Part shown: positions 35,211 to 35,723 of the stretch, one piece after another | How positions within the stretch are numbered: position 1 is the first letter of the stretch | Layout: every line of letters begins with the position of its first letter | Source of the DNA: Candidatus Enterococcus ferrettii | Lineage (GTDB): Bacteria; Bacillota; Bacilli; Lactobacillales; Enterococcaceae | DNA length: 35,723 bases | Direction of reading: 5' to 3' | Assembly (NCBI RefSeq): GCF_017377655.1 | Contig: NZ_JAFREL010000084.1 | Span: 1-35,723 of the forward strand | The notes under the pieces: generated by a model | The model's input: the letters and a program-made list of their open reading frames with translations, nothing else | Told to the model about the DNA's origin: nothing | Databases searched by the model: none | Program-made: the position numbers and the translations under genes

Positions 35211-35719
35211 AGTTCTGTTACAAAGTTAAAAATAAGTCGTACTTGGATATTCTTGACGATAGATTAGGCAGGAAATTCTACTAACATCTTTACTTATGTA
35301 CAGACTGAAAAGCCAAAAAGAGTTCCTTCTTTTTGGCTTTTTGTATATTCCTTGAAAAGTTTCCAAGACCCTCAAACGTAGACAAAGCTGTTCGAATATC
35401 TTGGTAAGATTTACTCCGACGCTTAATTTGGGGATGATCATACTCGTCCAAGTATTGGAGAGTATTTAGCAGTATGTCGTAGTATAGGAGACATTTTTTT
35501 AAAGTATTACTAATTGAGAGGGCTGTCTCGGCTACTAGAACGTATGGTTCTCTGAATTGTTTCTTCAGCCGTTTCAAGAATGTATGTGCAGCTTATGTAT
35601 CAGTTTTTTTGTAGCCAACTAACTAAAATTAATCCGTTTGTGTCAATCACACAATATTAATAGTACTGTTTTCCTTTTAACCTAAATATGAGCTTGTTAA
35701 GAGTCTTTGTAACAGAACC
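35211..35719. mobile_element. Internally deleted IS6-family element (IS1216/IS257-like)
   Basis: The ends are inverted copies of GTTCTGTTACAAAG (35212-35225, and its reverse complement at 35705-35718), close to the IS6-family terminus GGTTCTGTTGCAAAG. The span is 509 bp against about 800 bp for a full element, and the minus strand holds only the C-terminal part of the transposase. The element is therefore deleted internally and inactive, though ends of this kind could still be used by a transposase supplied from elsewhere. Confidence 0.85.
35290..35670 (-). pseudogene. IS6-family transposase, C-terminal remnant
   Basis: The intact part (35290-35577) reads KRLKKQFREPYVLVAETALS, then YLDEYDHPQIKRRSKSYQDI and RTALSTFEGL, matching the C-terminal half of IS6-family transposases (KRLVKQF, then DHRPVKRR, then RTA-T-KG). 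Upstream, pieces such as IDTNGLILVSWLQK are still readable but out of frame, and a TAA replaces the Gln of DTQAA. The N-terminal helix-turn-helix and first catalytic Asp are absent, so no active protein is made. Confidence 0.8.
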
Positions 35720-35723
35720 TGTA

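Overview
The window looks like an Enterococcus-type low-GC Firmicute chromosome. It carries WxL-domain surface proteins with a DUF916/DUF3324 partner, two Mga-family regulators, a fused SBP-permease amino-acid ABC transporter, strong AGGAGG ribosome-binding sites with frequent TTG/GTG starts, and an IS6-family remnant. All assignments come from reading the sequence; no search was run.

Layout. (1) Positions 1-860 hold a tandem array, on the minus strand, of what I read as short (~75 nt) regulatory RNAs. Each copy has a TTCACA-N5-TTCACA box 9 bp upstream of a -10 element, a body carrying an anti-Shine-Dalgarno/anti-AUG segment, and a terminator hairpin whose stem shows a compensatory change. 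The layout is that of the CiaR-controlled csRNAs of streptococci. (2) 917-4640 holds two Mga-family regulators flanking a TMEM175-type channel gene. (3) 4923-10845 is a WxL surface-protein operon: a giant WxL protein, a small YPKTG sortase substrate, a WxL protein, a DUF916/DUF3324 protein and a further WxL protein. It ends at a strong terminator and is followed by a Crp/Fnr regulator and an OmpR-type regulator with a degenerate receiver. (4) 12414-15134 (minus) is an ABC amino-acid importer behind a lysine riboswitch, so it probably imports lysine. (5) 15849-27043 is an apparent operon of a class B sortase, a six-helix membrane protein, a 3183-residue Rhs/YD-repeat polymorphic toxin with a PD-(D/E)xK-like C-terminal tip, and its presumed immunity gene. 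(6) 27053-33908 is a reservoir of displaced Rhs tips and immunity genes: one duplicated Rhs C-terminal module with a nonsense-broken toxin, a shorter toxin-tip remnant, and several immunity-like genes, some intact and some broken by stops or frameshifts. (7) 33909-35723 is decayed DNA with an internally deleted IS3-family fragment and a 509-bp IS6-family remnant that still has both inverted repeats.

How it fits together. The window is dominated by cell-surface and contact-dependent functions. WxL complexes coat the wall, a sortase and membrane protein sit directly upstream of the Rhs toxin, and the downstream cassettes look like a record of past toxin-tip exchange with retained immunity genes. 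The two most unusual items are the tandem anti-SD small-RNA array and the sortase-membrane protein-Rhs gene order.
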